NCBI GenBank assembly: GCA_014843695.1
Contig: JABXNX010000105.1
Location: forward strand, 1-64,000
Source of the DNA: Archivesica marissinica
Lineage: Eukaryota; Mollusca; Bivalvia; Venerida; Vesicomyidae
DNA length: 64,000 bases
Direction of reading: 5' to 3'
Both the position numbers and the translations under genes were made by a program. The notes below the pieces were generated by a model, which was not told the DNA's origin, made no database searches, and saw only the letters and a program-made list of their open reading frames with translations. Shown here in pieces: positions 9,958 to 24,900 of the stretch; within the stretch, counting starts at the first letter, position 1; each line of letters opens with the position of its first letter.

Positions 9958-12900
9958 GTAAACATTAGTCAATACTATTTCTGATTTTTTGTCACTATCG
10001 GACTAATGTAGCATATGACAATACGATGAACTGAAGTATTAATACATTTTTTACACGACTGGGTGTGTAACGTCGATTTTCATAGCGTGTACGTCTGCGT
10101 TACACATTTGTCCTTGAAGATCCCTGTACAAAAACGACCTTGACATTTGTTTATTTTCGCTACATGTCAAACCGATCGCGGATACATGTCTACATGCCCG
10201 CGAAGGGTTTCTTCTGTAAATACAGTTAACATGTCTGATTACATTTGACACTACTCCCTAGTCATATTGAAATTGTTATACACAAAATACTGTCTGTCGT
10301 CTGTTTAGTCCTAGACTCCTAAACTACATTTACACAATACTCCCAACACGAGTATGACAGGGAATGAGGGATGCAGTGAAACTAGAGTGGTGGAACCTAT
10401 GCTGTGTGGCGTCCGTGGTCCAGTGGTAGAGCGTCCGATTTGGAATCGAACGGTCCCGCCCAGGAAAACATGTCTAAGTCCCCGAGAGGGGTTTGACATT
10501 AAAGGAACATACATACATGCTCGGCGTATTCCTATGCTTGGCGTATTTGTATTTAAACTATATATTTCTAGGCTAATTTCGCTAACAGAGCTGAAAGCGT
10601 GGTTCAATAGTATTCCGTTGCCTCGATATTCTGGTGCAAATGTCACGTGACTAGTCCAGCATACGAATATAAACAAACAAATCATTGGGAGAATATTTAC
10701 ACCGAAACTGATAAGCAATTCAGGTAGCTATCCGAATTTAAAGAATCTAAGACTAACCCGATATATATAGTTTCTATACTATTTCTGATTAAGACTAATA
10801 AGTGTTTTTGATGTACTATATCAAAATAAGATATTCAACAAGTTATGGTTGATAAATAAAAAAATAACAAATACGCCGTGCATAGGTACCAATATTCCTC
10901 TAGGCACTGTCCAGCAACATAGCTTCCTCTAGGCACTGTATGAGTCCAGCAACATAGCTTCCTCTAAGCACTGTATGAGTCCAGCAACATAGCTTCCTCT
11001 AGGCACTGTATGAGTCCAGCAACATAGCTTCCTCTAGGCACTGTATGAGTCCAGCAACATAGCTTCCTCTAGGCACTGTATGAGTCCAGCAACATAGCTT
11101 CCTCTAGGCACTGTATGAGTCCAGCAACATAGCTTCCTCTAGGCACTGTATGAGTCCAGCAACATAGCTTCCTCTAGGCACTGTATGAGTCCAGCAACAT
11201 AGCTTCCTCTAGGCACTGTATGAGTCCAGCAACATAGCTTCCTCTAGGCACTGTATGAGTCCAGCAACATAGCTTCCTCTAGGCACTGTATGAGTCCAGC
11301 AACATAGCTTCCTCTAGGCACTGTATGAGTCCAGCAACATAGCTTCCTCTAGGCACTGTATGAGTCCAGCAACATAGCTTCCTCTAGGCACTGTATGAGT
11401 CCAGCAACATAGCTTCCTCTAGGCACTGTATGAGTCCAGCAACATAGCTTCCTCTAGGCACTGTATGAGTCCAGCAACATAGCTTCCTCTAGGCACTGTA
11501 TGAGTCCAGCAACATAGCTTCCTCTAGGCACTGTATGAGTCCAGCAACATAGCTTCCTCTAGGCACTGTATGAGTCCAGCAACATAGCTTCCTCTAGGCA
11601 CTGTATGAGTCCAGCAACATAGCTTCCTCTAGGCACTGTATGAGTCCAGCAACATAGCTTCCTCTAGGCACTGTATGAGTCCAGCAACATAGCTTCCTCT
11701 AGGCACTGTATGAGTCCAGCAACATAGCTTCCTCTAGGCACTGTATGAGTCCAGCAACATAGCTTCCTCTAGGCACTGTATGAGTCCAGCAACATAGCTT
11801 CCTCTAGGCACTGTATGAGTCCAGCAACATAGCTTCCTCTAGGCACTGTATGAGTCCAGCAACATAGCTTCCTCTAGGCACTGTATGAGTCCAGCAACAT
11901 AGCTTCCTCTAGGCACTGTATGAGTCCAGCAACATAGCTTCCTCTAGGCACTGTATGAGTCCAGCAACATAGCTTCCTCTAGGCACTGTATGAGTCCAGC
12001 AACATAGCTTCCTCTAGGCACTGTATGAGTCCAGCAACATAGCTTCCTCTAAGCACTGTATGAGTCCAGCAACATAGCTTCCTCTAGGCACTGTATGAGT
12101 CCAGCAACATAGCTTCCTCTAGGCACTGTATGAGTCCAGCAACATAGCTTCCTCTAGGCACTGTATGAGTCCAGCAACATAGCTTCCTCTAGGCACTGTA
12201 TGAGTCCAGCAACATAGCTTCCTCTAGGCACTGTATGAGTCCAGCAACATAGCTTCCTCTAGGCACTGTATGAGTCCAGCAACATAGCTTCCTCTAGGCA
12301 CTGTATGAGTCCAGCAACATAGCTTCCTCTAGGCACTGTATGAGTCCAGCAACATAGCTTCCTCTAGGCACTGTATGAGTCCAGCAACATAGCTTCCTCT
12401 AGGCACTGTATGAGTCCAGCAACATAGCTTCCTCTAGGCCTGTATGAGTCCAGCAACATAGCTTCCTCTAAGCACTGTATGAGTCCAGCAACATAGCTTC
12501 CTCTAGGCACTGTATGAGTAATATTTCCCGAAACTGATAAGCAACATAGCTTCCTCTAAGCACTGTATGAGTCCAGCAACATAGCTTCTTACTTGTCTGA
12601 TAAGCTAATATGTTTTGAGTACTTATCAAAATAAGATATTCCTCAAGTTATGGTATGATCCAAAATAACTAGCCTGTATGGTCCCAATATTCCTCTAGGC
12701 ACTGTATAGCAACATAGCTTCCTCTAGGCACTGTATGAGTCCAGCAACATAGCTTCCTCTAAGCACTGTATGAGTCCAGCAACATAGCTTCCTCTAGGCA
12801 CTGTATGAGTCCAGCAACATAGCTTCCTCTAGGCACTGTATGAGTCCAGCAACATAGCTTCCTCTAGGCACTGTATGAGTCCAGCAACATAGCTTCCTCT

Positions 12901-15900
12901 AGGCACTGTATGAGTCCAGCAACATAGCTTCCTCTAGGCACTGTATGAGTCCAGCAACATAGCTTCCTCTAGGCACTGTATGAGTCCAGCAACATAGCTT
13001 CCTCTAGGCACTGTATGAGTCCAGCAACATAGCTTCCTCTAGGCACTGTATGAGTCCAGCAACATAGCTTCCTCTAGGCACTGTATGAGTCCAGCAACAT
13101 AGCTTCCTCTAGGCACTGTATGAGTCCAGCAACATAGCTTCCTCTAGGCACTGTATGAGTCCAGCAACATAGCTTCCTCTAGGCACTGTATGAGTCCAGC
13201 AACATAGCTTCCTCTAGGCACTGTATGAGTCCAGCAACATAGCTTCCTCTAGGCACTGTATGAGTCCAGCAACATAGCTTCCTCTAGGCACTGTATGAGT
13301 CCAGCAACATAGCTTCCTCTAGGCACTGTATGAGTCCAGCAACATAGCTTCCTCTAGGCACTGTATGAGTCCAGCAACATAGCTTCCTCTAGGCACTGTA
13401 TGAGTCCAGCAACATAGCTTCCTCTAGGCACTGTATGAGTCCAGCAACATAGCTTCCTCTAGGCACTGTATGAGTCCAGCAACATAGCTTCCTCTAAGCA
13501 CTGTATGAGTCCAGCAACATAGCTTCCTCTAGGCACTGTATGAGTCCAGCAACATAGCTTCCTCTAAGCACTGTATGAGTCCAGCAACATAGCTTCCTCT
13601 AGGCACTGTATGAGTCCAGCAACATAGCTTCCTCTAAGCACTGTATGAGTCCAGCAACATAGCTTCCTCTAGGCACTGTATGAGTCCAGCAACATAGCTT
13701 CCTCTAGGCACTGTATGAGTCTGGCAACATAGCTTCCTCTAGGCACTGTATGAGTCCAGCAACATAGCTTCCTCTAGGCACTGTATGAGTCCAGCAACAT
13801 AGCTTCCTCTAGGCACTGTATGAGTCCGGCAACATGGCTTCCTCTAAGCACTGTATGAGTCCGGCAACATAGCTTCCTCTAGGCACTGTATGAGTCCAGC
13901 AACATGGCTTCCTCTAGGCACTGTATGAGTCCAGCAACATAGCTTCCTCTAAGCACTGTATGAGTCCAGCAACTATATTGTATATGCATAAATATACATA
14001 TAGACCTATCAGTATATATTATATTTGAACTACATGTATAGTAAAAGAGAAGTTGAACAATGACACTTTTGTTTGAACTTTATTTTAGACCGGAAACAGC
14101 CGGCCATCACTGCCCAAAAACGTCCCCCTGGTGTTACAAATTGTTGAGTATTCCAAGTGTCCAGTCATGGTTTAGATGAAAATATTTGTCCTTCTGCTGA
14201 AAGAAAGGGGGAGACAATCTTGGAGACTGTTTCACAAAGTCTCTCTCTAGTTCATGCCCTACATGCTTGTACATGTACATTGGTATGTGTGTTTTTAACA
14301 TGTCTACGCCCCCGCTAGGGGTTTGACATAAAAGGAAGATAGATAGTGTGAAGTTTCTCAGTGACTGTTAATTTTACTTGCAGAAATGTAAGCCGGCAGA
14401 CTTTGATGTCTAACAAGGGAGTCTTCTGTATGGTCAAATCATGGTGAGTGGGCATTTATAGTAAATGCAGACGTTATTCATGTTAAACATAGAAATTGGT
14501 AAACAATTTCATTATCATATTTCTAGGACATATATTTATTATTATATACTAAATTATAATGTACATCCATCAACAGGATATCCCAAGATAATCTAGTGGC
14601 TGAGGGGGGGGGGTCCTGTATACATTTTTATGCCCGGTGTCATGTAGAATATTGACCGGTCTGCCTCCGTGGTCGAGTGGTTAAGGTCGCTAACTTGTAT
14701 ACCACTGTAACCTATCATCACTGATGGTCACGGGTTCGAGCCCCGCTCAGGCCGTGTCTCATTTATATGAAAAAGTTGGCAGTTTCTTACAGAGGTTGGT
14801 GCACCCAAGTACTGGTTAACAGCTGGAGCCTGCCCAGGAAAGGTGTTGTTAGGTAAACTGCCCGTCAGAGATATAGCCCAAAATGGTGCTGATGCAGGCG
14901 TAAAACCCGAAATATAACATAATAAGAATATTGACCAGCCAAAATAATGACCCGTGGGTCATTATCCTTTAGGAAAAAGTGACCCACGGGTTCATATTCT
15001 ATTATAGAATAATGACCCCCCTTATAGAATAATGACCTCCCCCCCAAAGCCTACAAAATTTTTTATCAATATATTTTATTACTAATTGCATCAGCTATAA
15101 AATTAACAATTATCAATAAAATTATATTTAATGTATGTATGAAAAAAGACATACACCCAACTTAATTGGTATTTGAAACCATGCAGCTCAAAATAAATAC
15201 CATAAAATAGCACAGTACTAACCATTCTTATCATATTCATGCATGTTCTCTTAAACTTTCCAGAAAATGTGTACAACTATATAATATGCTGTTAACCATT
15301 ATAATTCTGATTGGTGTCACTAACCAATTTTGCCACAGGTGTGAAAATCCCCATAATAAAGCAATAAAACCTTATTGTTGGAGCACTGCAATCAACTGTG
15401 ACACTTACTGTGTTACATGTTTTTATATCATTCATAATAGTATACACAATATTTTATTATTGTATGAGAAAGGACAGATAACATTATGCTTTATAACGTG
15501 TGCCTCCCAGTGCAAGAAACTGTTCCATGCATAGAATATGACCGACCCCCTTAGTGTAGATTATCTGATTCAGGGTAGGTCACTTTTCCATGCCATAGAA
15601 TAATGACCCCCTATGTTTACACAGTACTAGTGAGGGGGTCACTTTTCCATGCCATGAAATAATGAACCCCCAGTATGTAAACTATATGAGTGAGGGGGGG
15701 TCACTTTTCTATGCCATTTAATCACTTTCGTGAAAGCGTATATGTGGTCATTCATTTGGGAGGAAACCGGAGTACCCAGAGAAACCCACCTGTCCGATCT
15801 AGCGACCACCGTACCATCTCACATACTTCCCTGTCTGAGGATCGAGCTGCGGTTGCATTGGTGAGAAACGACTACTAACCACAGCGCCAATCGGACAGAC

Positions 15901-18900
15901 CTCTTCCTATGTTACAATTTATGGGAGAAGTGAGAAAGCATGCGCCCTTAAATACTATTAATATATATAATAAATTTCAACAAAATAGTCTTAAAACACA
16001 CAATAAAATTATGCCCATTAAATGTACAACATTAGAATTGAAGTACTTTACAATGGCATGTCTAGCTTACTCGACAAGATTTTATATGATACATGTAATT
16101 ATATAAAAACAAATTTAAAACAAAATTTAGTTTATGGAGAAGTGAGGCCCCCAGGGGGCGATGTCATGATCCCTAGGACGTCACCCTCTTGTATGAGTCG
16201 TAATTATGGAAGAAATGTTTTGTTTTCACAGCGGACCAATGAGTACTGTGCAGTCCTACAAACAGATGGAAGAATACTGGGCCAAAAACAGAAAACTCGG
16301 ACGACCACTGTCACCGCATCTTAGTGTATACAAGTAAGTTACCAGGAATAGAAAACTCTGATGACCTCTCTCATGTACCACCTAAAGCAAGAATAGAAAA
16401 CACTGATGACATCACTCATGTACCACCTAAACCAAGAATAGAAAACACTGATGACATCACTCATGTACCACCTAAACCAAGAATAGAAAACACTGATGAC
16501 CTCTTGTGTATCACCTAAACCAAGAATAGAAAACACTGATGACCTCCTGTGTATCGCCTAAACCAAGAATAGAAAACACTGATGACCTCTTGTGTATCGC
16601 CTAAACCAAGAATAGAAAACACTGATGACCTCTCTCATGTAGCACCTAAAGCAAGAATAGAAAACACTGATGACCTCTCTCATGTACCACCTAAACCAAG
16701 AATAGAAAACACTGATGACCTCACTCATGTACCACCTAAACCAAGAATAGAAAACTCTGATGACCTCTCTCGTGTAGCACCTAAAGCAAGAATAGAAAAC
16801 ACTGATGACCTCTCTCATGTACCACCTAAACCAAGAATAGAAAACACTGATGACCTCTTGTGTATCGCCTAAACCAAGAATAGAAAACACTGATGACCTC
16901 CTGTGTATCGCCTAAACCAAGAATAGAAAACACTGATGACCTCTTGTGTATCGCCTAAACCAAGAATAGAAAACACTGATGACCTCTTGTGTATCGCCTA
17001 AACCAAGAATAGAAAACACTGGTGACCTCTTGTGTATCGCCTAAACCAAGAATAGAAAACACTGATGACCTCTCTCATGTACCACCTAAACCAAGAATAG
17101 AAAACACTGGTGACCTCTCTCATGTATCGCCTAAACCAAGAATAGAAAACACTGATGACATCACTCATGTACCACCTAAACCAAGAATAGAAAACACTGA
17201 TGACCTCTCTCATGTACCACCTAAACCAAGAATAGAAAACACTGATGACATCACTCATGTACCGACATCACTCATGTACCACCTAAACCAAGAATAGAAA
17301 ACACTGATGACCTCTCTCATGTACCACCTAAACCAAGAATAGAAAACACTGATGACCTCTCTCATGTATCGCCTAAACCAAGAATAGAAAACACTGATGA
17401 CATCACTCATGTACCACCTAAACCAAGAATAGAAAACACTGATGACATCACTCATGTACCACCTAAACCAAGAATAGAAAACACTGATGACATCACTCAT
17501 GTACCACCTAAACCAAGAATAGAAAACACTGATGACCTCTCTCATGTACCACCTAAACCAAGAATAGAAAACACTGATGACCTCTCTCATGTAGCACCTA
17601 AACCAAGAATAGAAAACACTGATGACCTCTCTCATGTTGTGTCACTGTAGTTAAAAACTAGGTCACTAGTTCAAATTAATGGAAAAACGCTCCAATAAAA
17701 CTTCCTCTGCTGAACCAGTTGTAGGAATGGTTCCAAACCTTGTTAAACTTATGGCCACCACAGGTGAACGACTGGCTTAAATAGCTAACTTGTTCTCAAT
17801 TAGTTCAACATGTACCTACTAAGATACGTACTGTCGGGTATAAATCGTTCATAATAAATTTATATTTAATGGCTTGTGCCAAGATATGAATGACGGAATG
17901 GAATACATGATCTTCCAAATGATGACCTTGTATGGTATGATTGCTTCGCAGTACTTGCTCACTATCTCATGATTTACTTTCAGAAATGAGTTACCAATGA
18001 TGACATCCCTCGCCCACAGAATCACCGGCATAGCTATGGCACTCGGTATGTATTAGTTATTAACTTGCCCACAGAACTACCTGCATAGCTATTGCACTCA
18101 GTATGTATTAGTTTTAACTTGCCTGCATAACTACCTGCATAACTATGTCACTCAGTATGTATTAGTTTTAACTTGCCTGCATAACTACCTGCATAGCTAT
18201 TGCACTCGGTATGTATTAGTTTAACTTGCCCACAGAACTACCTGCATAGCTATGTCACTCAGTATGTATTAGTTTAACTTGCCCGCAGAACTACCTGCAT
18301 AGCTATGTCACTCAGTATGTATTTGTTTACCTTGCCCACAGAACTACCTGATTAGCTATGTCACTCAGTATGTATTAGTTTAACTTGCCCACAGAACTAC
18401 CTGCATAGCTATTGCACTCAGTATGTATTAGTTTAACTTACCCACATAACTACCTGCATAGCTATTGCACTCAGTATGTATTAGTTTTAACTTGCCCACA
18501 GAACTACCTGCATAGCTATTGCACTCAGTATGTATTAGTTTAACTTACCCACATAACTACCTGCATAGCTATTGCACTCAGTATGTATTAGTTTAACTTG
18601 CCCACATAACTACCGGCATAGCTATGTCACTCAGTATGTATTAGTTTAACTTACCCACATAACTACCTACATAGCTATGTCACTCAGTATGTATTAGTTT
18701 AACTTACCCACATAACTACCGGCATAGCTATGTCACTCAGTATGTATTAGTTTTAACTTGCCCACAGAACTACCGGCATAGCTATGTCACTCAGTATGTA
18801 TTAGTTTAACTTACCCACATAACTACCTGCATAGCTATGTCGCGCATTATGTATTAGTTTTAACTTGCCCACAGAACTACCGGCATAGCTATTTCACTCA

Positions 18901-21900
18901 GTATGTATTAGTTTAACTTGCCCACAGAACTACCGGCATAGCTATGTCACTCAGTATGTACACACTTCAATTAAATAACTACATTGCTATTATTTGTTTA
19001 TGGAGAAGCGGACCTACGAAAAGTCAAACAAAAACACTAGCCAAAATAGTATATTATTAATTAGATAGTGTATTTTTCAACAATGTTCGTAAATTAAAAT
19101 GCTAAAACTGATGGATTTCTTTACTGCAAAATGTTAATAATATTGAATACTTACATTAATACCTACTTGTTTTTATATCATAGTTACAATGTAATTAGTT
19201 TTGACATCATAGTCATGCGTAGTCAATCCATACGATTGATATAATATAATACATATGATATAGAACGCACACTGTTATATTTACTGATATAATATAATAC
19301 ATATAGAATGCACACTGTTACATTTACTGATATAATATAATACATATAGAATGCACACTGTTACATATACTGATATAATATAATACATATAGAACACACA
19401 ATGTTACCTTTACTGATATAATATAATACATATAGAACACACACTTACATTTACTGATATAATATAATACATATAGAATGCACACTGTTACATTTACTGA
19501 TATAATATAATACATATAGAACTCAACACTGTTACATTTACTGATATAATATAATACATATATAATGCACACTGTTACATATACTGATATAATATAATAC
19601 ATATAGAACACACAATGTTACCTTTACTGATATAATATAATACATATAGAACACACACTGTTATATTTACTGATATAATATAATACATATAGAACACACA
19701 ATGTTATATTTACTGATATAATATAATACATATAGAACACACACTGTTACATTTACTGATATAATATAATACATATAGAATGCACACTGTTACATTTACT
19801 GATATAATATAATACATATAGAACTCACACTGTTATATTTACTGATATATAATACACATAGAACTCACACTGTTACATTTACTGATATAATATAATACAT
19901 ATAGAACACACATGTTACTTTACTGATATATATAATACATATAGAACACACACTGTTTATTTACTGATATAATATAATACATATAGAATGCACATTGTTA
20001 CATTTACTAATATAATATAATACATATAGAATGCACTGTTACATTTACTGATATAATATAATACATATAGACACACACTGTTACATTTACTGATATAATA
20101 TAATACATATAGAACTCACACTGTTACATTTACTAATATAATATAATACATATAGAACGCACACTGTTACATTTACTGATATATATAACATATATGCACA
20201 CTGTTACATTTACTGATATAATATAATACATATAGAACACACACTGTTACATTTACTGATATAATATAATACATATAGAACGCACACTGTTACATTTACT
20301 GATATAATATAATACATATAGAACACACACTGTTACATTTACTGATATAATATAATACATATAGAACACACACTGTTACATTTACTGATAAAATACATAT
20401 AGAATGCACAATGTTACATTTACTGATATAATATAATACATATAGAATGCACACTGTTACATTTACTGATATAATATAATACATATAGAACACACACTGT
20501 TACATTTACTGATATAATACATATAGAACTCAACACTGTTATATTTACTGATATAATATAATACATATAGAATGCACATTGTTACATTTACTGATATAAT
20601 ATAATACATATAGAATGCACACTTCCATTTACTGATACAATATAATACATATAGAACACACACTGTTACATTTACTGATATAATACATATAGAACGCACA
20701 ATGTTACATTTACTGATATAATATAATACATATAGAACACACACTGTTATATTTACTGATATAATATAATACATATAGAACACACACTGTTACATTTACT
20801 GATATAATATAATACATATAGAACTCAACACTGTTACATTTACTGATATAATATAATACATATAGAATGCACATTGTTACATTTACTGATATAATATAAT
20901 ACATATAGAAAGCACACTGTTATATTTACTGATATAATATAATACATATAGAATGCACACTGTTACATTTACTGATATAATATAATGCATATAGAACACA
21001 CACTGTTATATTTACTGATATAATATAATACATATAGAAAGCACACTGTTACATTTACTGATATAATATAATACATATATAACACACACTGTTACATTTA
21101 CTGATATAATATAATACATATAGAACACACACTTACATTTACTGATATAATATAATACATATAGAACACACACTGTTACATTTACTGATATAAATACATA
21201 TAGAACACACACTGTTACATTTACTGATATAATACATATAGAATGCACACTGTTACATTTACTGATATAATATAATACATATATAACTCACACTGTTATA
21301 TTTACTGATATAATATAATACATATAGAACGCACACTGTTACATTTACTGATATAATATAATACATATAGAACGCACACTGTTACATTTACTGATATAAT
21401 ATAATACATATAGAACGCACACTGTTACATTTACTGATATAATATAATACATATAGAACACACACTGTTACATTTACTGATATATATAATACATATAGAA
21501 TGCACACTGTTACATTTACTGATATAATATAATACATATAGAATCACACTGTTACATTTACTGATATAATACATATAGAACACACACTGTTACATTTACT
21601 GATATAATACATATAGAACCACACTGTTACATTTACTGATATAATATAATACATATAGAATGCACACTGTTACATTTACTGATATAATATAATACATATA
21701 GAACGCACACTGTTACATTTACTGATATAATATAACATATAGAAGCACACTGTTACATTTACTGATATATTATACATATAGAACACACACTGTTACATTT
21801 ACTGATATAATATAATACATATAGAACACACACTGTTACATTTACTGATATAATACATATAGAACGCACATGTTACATTTACTGATATAATATTCATATA

Positions 21901-24900
21901 GAAGCACACTTAATTTACTGATATTAATACATATAGAATGCACACTGTTACATTTACTGATATAATATAATACATATAGAACGCACACTGTTACATTTAC
22001 TGATATAATATAATACATATAGAACACACACTGTTACATTTACTGATATAATATAATACATATAGAATGCACACTGTTACATTTACTGATATAATATAAT
22101 ACATATAGAACACACACTGTTACATTTACTGATATAATATAATACATATAGAATGCACACTGTTACATTTACTGATATAATATAATACATATAGAACACA
22201 CACTGTTACATTTACTGATATAATATAATACATATAGAACACACACTGTTACATTTACTGATATAATATAATACATATAGAACGCACACTGTTACATTTA
22301 CTGATATAATATAATACATATAGAACACACACTGTTACATTTACTGATATATATAATACATATAGAACGCACACTGTTACATTTACTGATATAATATAAT
22401 ACATATAGAATGCACACTGTTACATTTACTGATATAATATAATACATATAGAATGCACACTGTTACATTTACTGATATAATATAATACATATATAATGCA
22501 CATTGTTACATTTACTGATATAATATAATACATATAGAACACACACTGTTACATTTACTGATATAATATAATACATATAGAACGCACACTGTTACATTTA
22601 CTGATATAATATAATACATATAGAACACACACTGTTACATTTACTGATATATATAATACATATAGAACGCACACTGTTACATTTACTGATATAATATAAT
22701 ACATATAGAATGCACACTGTTACATTTACTGATATAATATAATACATATAGAATGCACACTGTTACATTTACTGATATAATACATATAGAACACACACTG
22801 TTACATTTACTGATATAATATAATACATATATAACTCACACTGTTACATTTACTGATATAATATAATACATATAGAACACACACTGTTACATTTACTGAT
22901 ATAATATAATACATATAGAACGCACACTGTTACATTTACTGATATAATATAATACATATAGAATGCACATTGTTACATTTACTGATATAATATAATACAT
23001 ATAGAACACACACTGTTATATTTACTGATATAATATAATACATATAGAACGCACACTGTTACATTTACTGATATAATATAATACATATAGAATGCACACT
23101 TACATTTACTGATATAATATAATACATATAGAACGCACACTGTTACATTTACTGATATAATATAATACATATAGAACACACACTGTTACATTTACTGATA
23201 TAATATAATACATATAGAATGCACACTGTTACATTTACTGATATAATATAATACATATAGAACACACACTGTTACATTTACTGATATAATATAATACATA
23301 TAGAATGCACACTGTTACATTTACTGATATAATATAATACATATAGAACACACACTGTTACATTTACTGATATAATATAATACATATAGAACACACACTG
23401 TTACATTTACTGATATAATACATATAGAACGCACAATGTTACATTTACTGATATAATATAATCCATATAGAACACACTGTTATATTTACTGATATAATAT
23501 AATACATATAGAACGCACACTGTTACATTTACTGATATAATATAATACATATAGAATGCACACGCACACTGTTACATTTACTGATATAATATAATACATA
23601 TAGAACACACACTGTTACATTTACTGATATAATATAATACATATAGAACTCACACTGTTACATTTACTGATATAATATAATACATATAGAAGCACTTGTT
23701 ACATTTACTGATATAATATAATACATATAGAACGCACACTGTTACATTTACTGATATAATATAATACATATAGAACGCACACTGTTACATTTACTGATAT
23801 AATATAATACATATAGAACACACACTGTTACATTTACTGATATAATATAATACATATAGAAGCACACTGTTACATTTACTGATATAATATAATACATATA
23901 GAACGAACGCACACTGTTACATTTACTGATATAATATAATACATATAGAACGCACACTGTTACATTTACTGATATAATATAATACATATAGAACACACAC
24001 TGTTACATTTACTGATATAATATAATACATATAGAACACACGCTGTTACATTTACTTATATAATATAATACATATAGAACGCACACTGTTACATTTACTG
24101 ATATAATATAATACATATAGAACACACGCTGTTACATTTACTTATATAATATAATACATATAGAACACACACTGTTACATTTACTTATATAATATAATAC
24201 ATATAGAACACACACTGTTACATTTACTGATATAATATAATACATATAGAACGCACACTGTTACATTTACTTATATAATATAATACATATAGAACGCACG
24301 CTGTTACATTTACTTATATAATATAATACATATAGAACGCACGCTGTTACATTTACTGATATAATATAATACATATAGAACACACACTGTTACATTTACT
24401 TATATAATATAATACATATAGAACACACACTGTTACATTTACTGATATAATATAATACATATAGAACACACACTGTTACATTTACTGATATAATATAATA
24501 CATATAGAACACACACTGTTACATTTACTTATATAATATAATACATATAGAACACACACTGTTACATTTACTGATATAATATAATACATATAGAACACAC
24601 ACTGTTACATTTACTGATATAATATAATACATATAGAACACACACTGTTACATTTACTGATATAATATAATATAGAATCACACTGTTACATTTACTGATA
24701 TAATATAATACATATAGAACCACACTGTTACATTCACTGTTACATTTACTGATATAATATAATACATATAGAACGCACACTGTTACATTTACTGATATAA
24801 TATAATACATATAGAATGCACATTGTTACATTTACTGATATAATATAATACATATAGACCACACACTGTTATATGTACTGATATAATATAATACATATAG

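Noticed and set aside
10354..10650. 98-codon open frame in SDHC intron 1
   Set aside because: It runs through a SINE head and tail and has no recognisable similarity.
14658..14760. Working Leu/Ser-type tRNA gene
   Set aside because: Boxes A and B are good, but the acceptor stem pairs poorly and a SINE-like tail follows.
16324..17635. Repetitive peptides with IENTDD or VFYSWFRWY motifs on either strand
   Set aside because: They come from the 45-bp intron 3 array. SDHC exon 3 stops in frame across its donor and the minus strand has no gene context.
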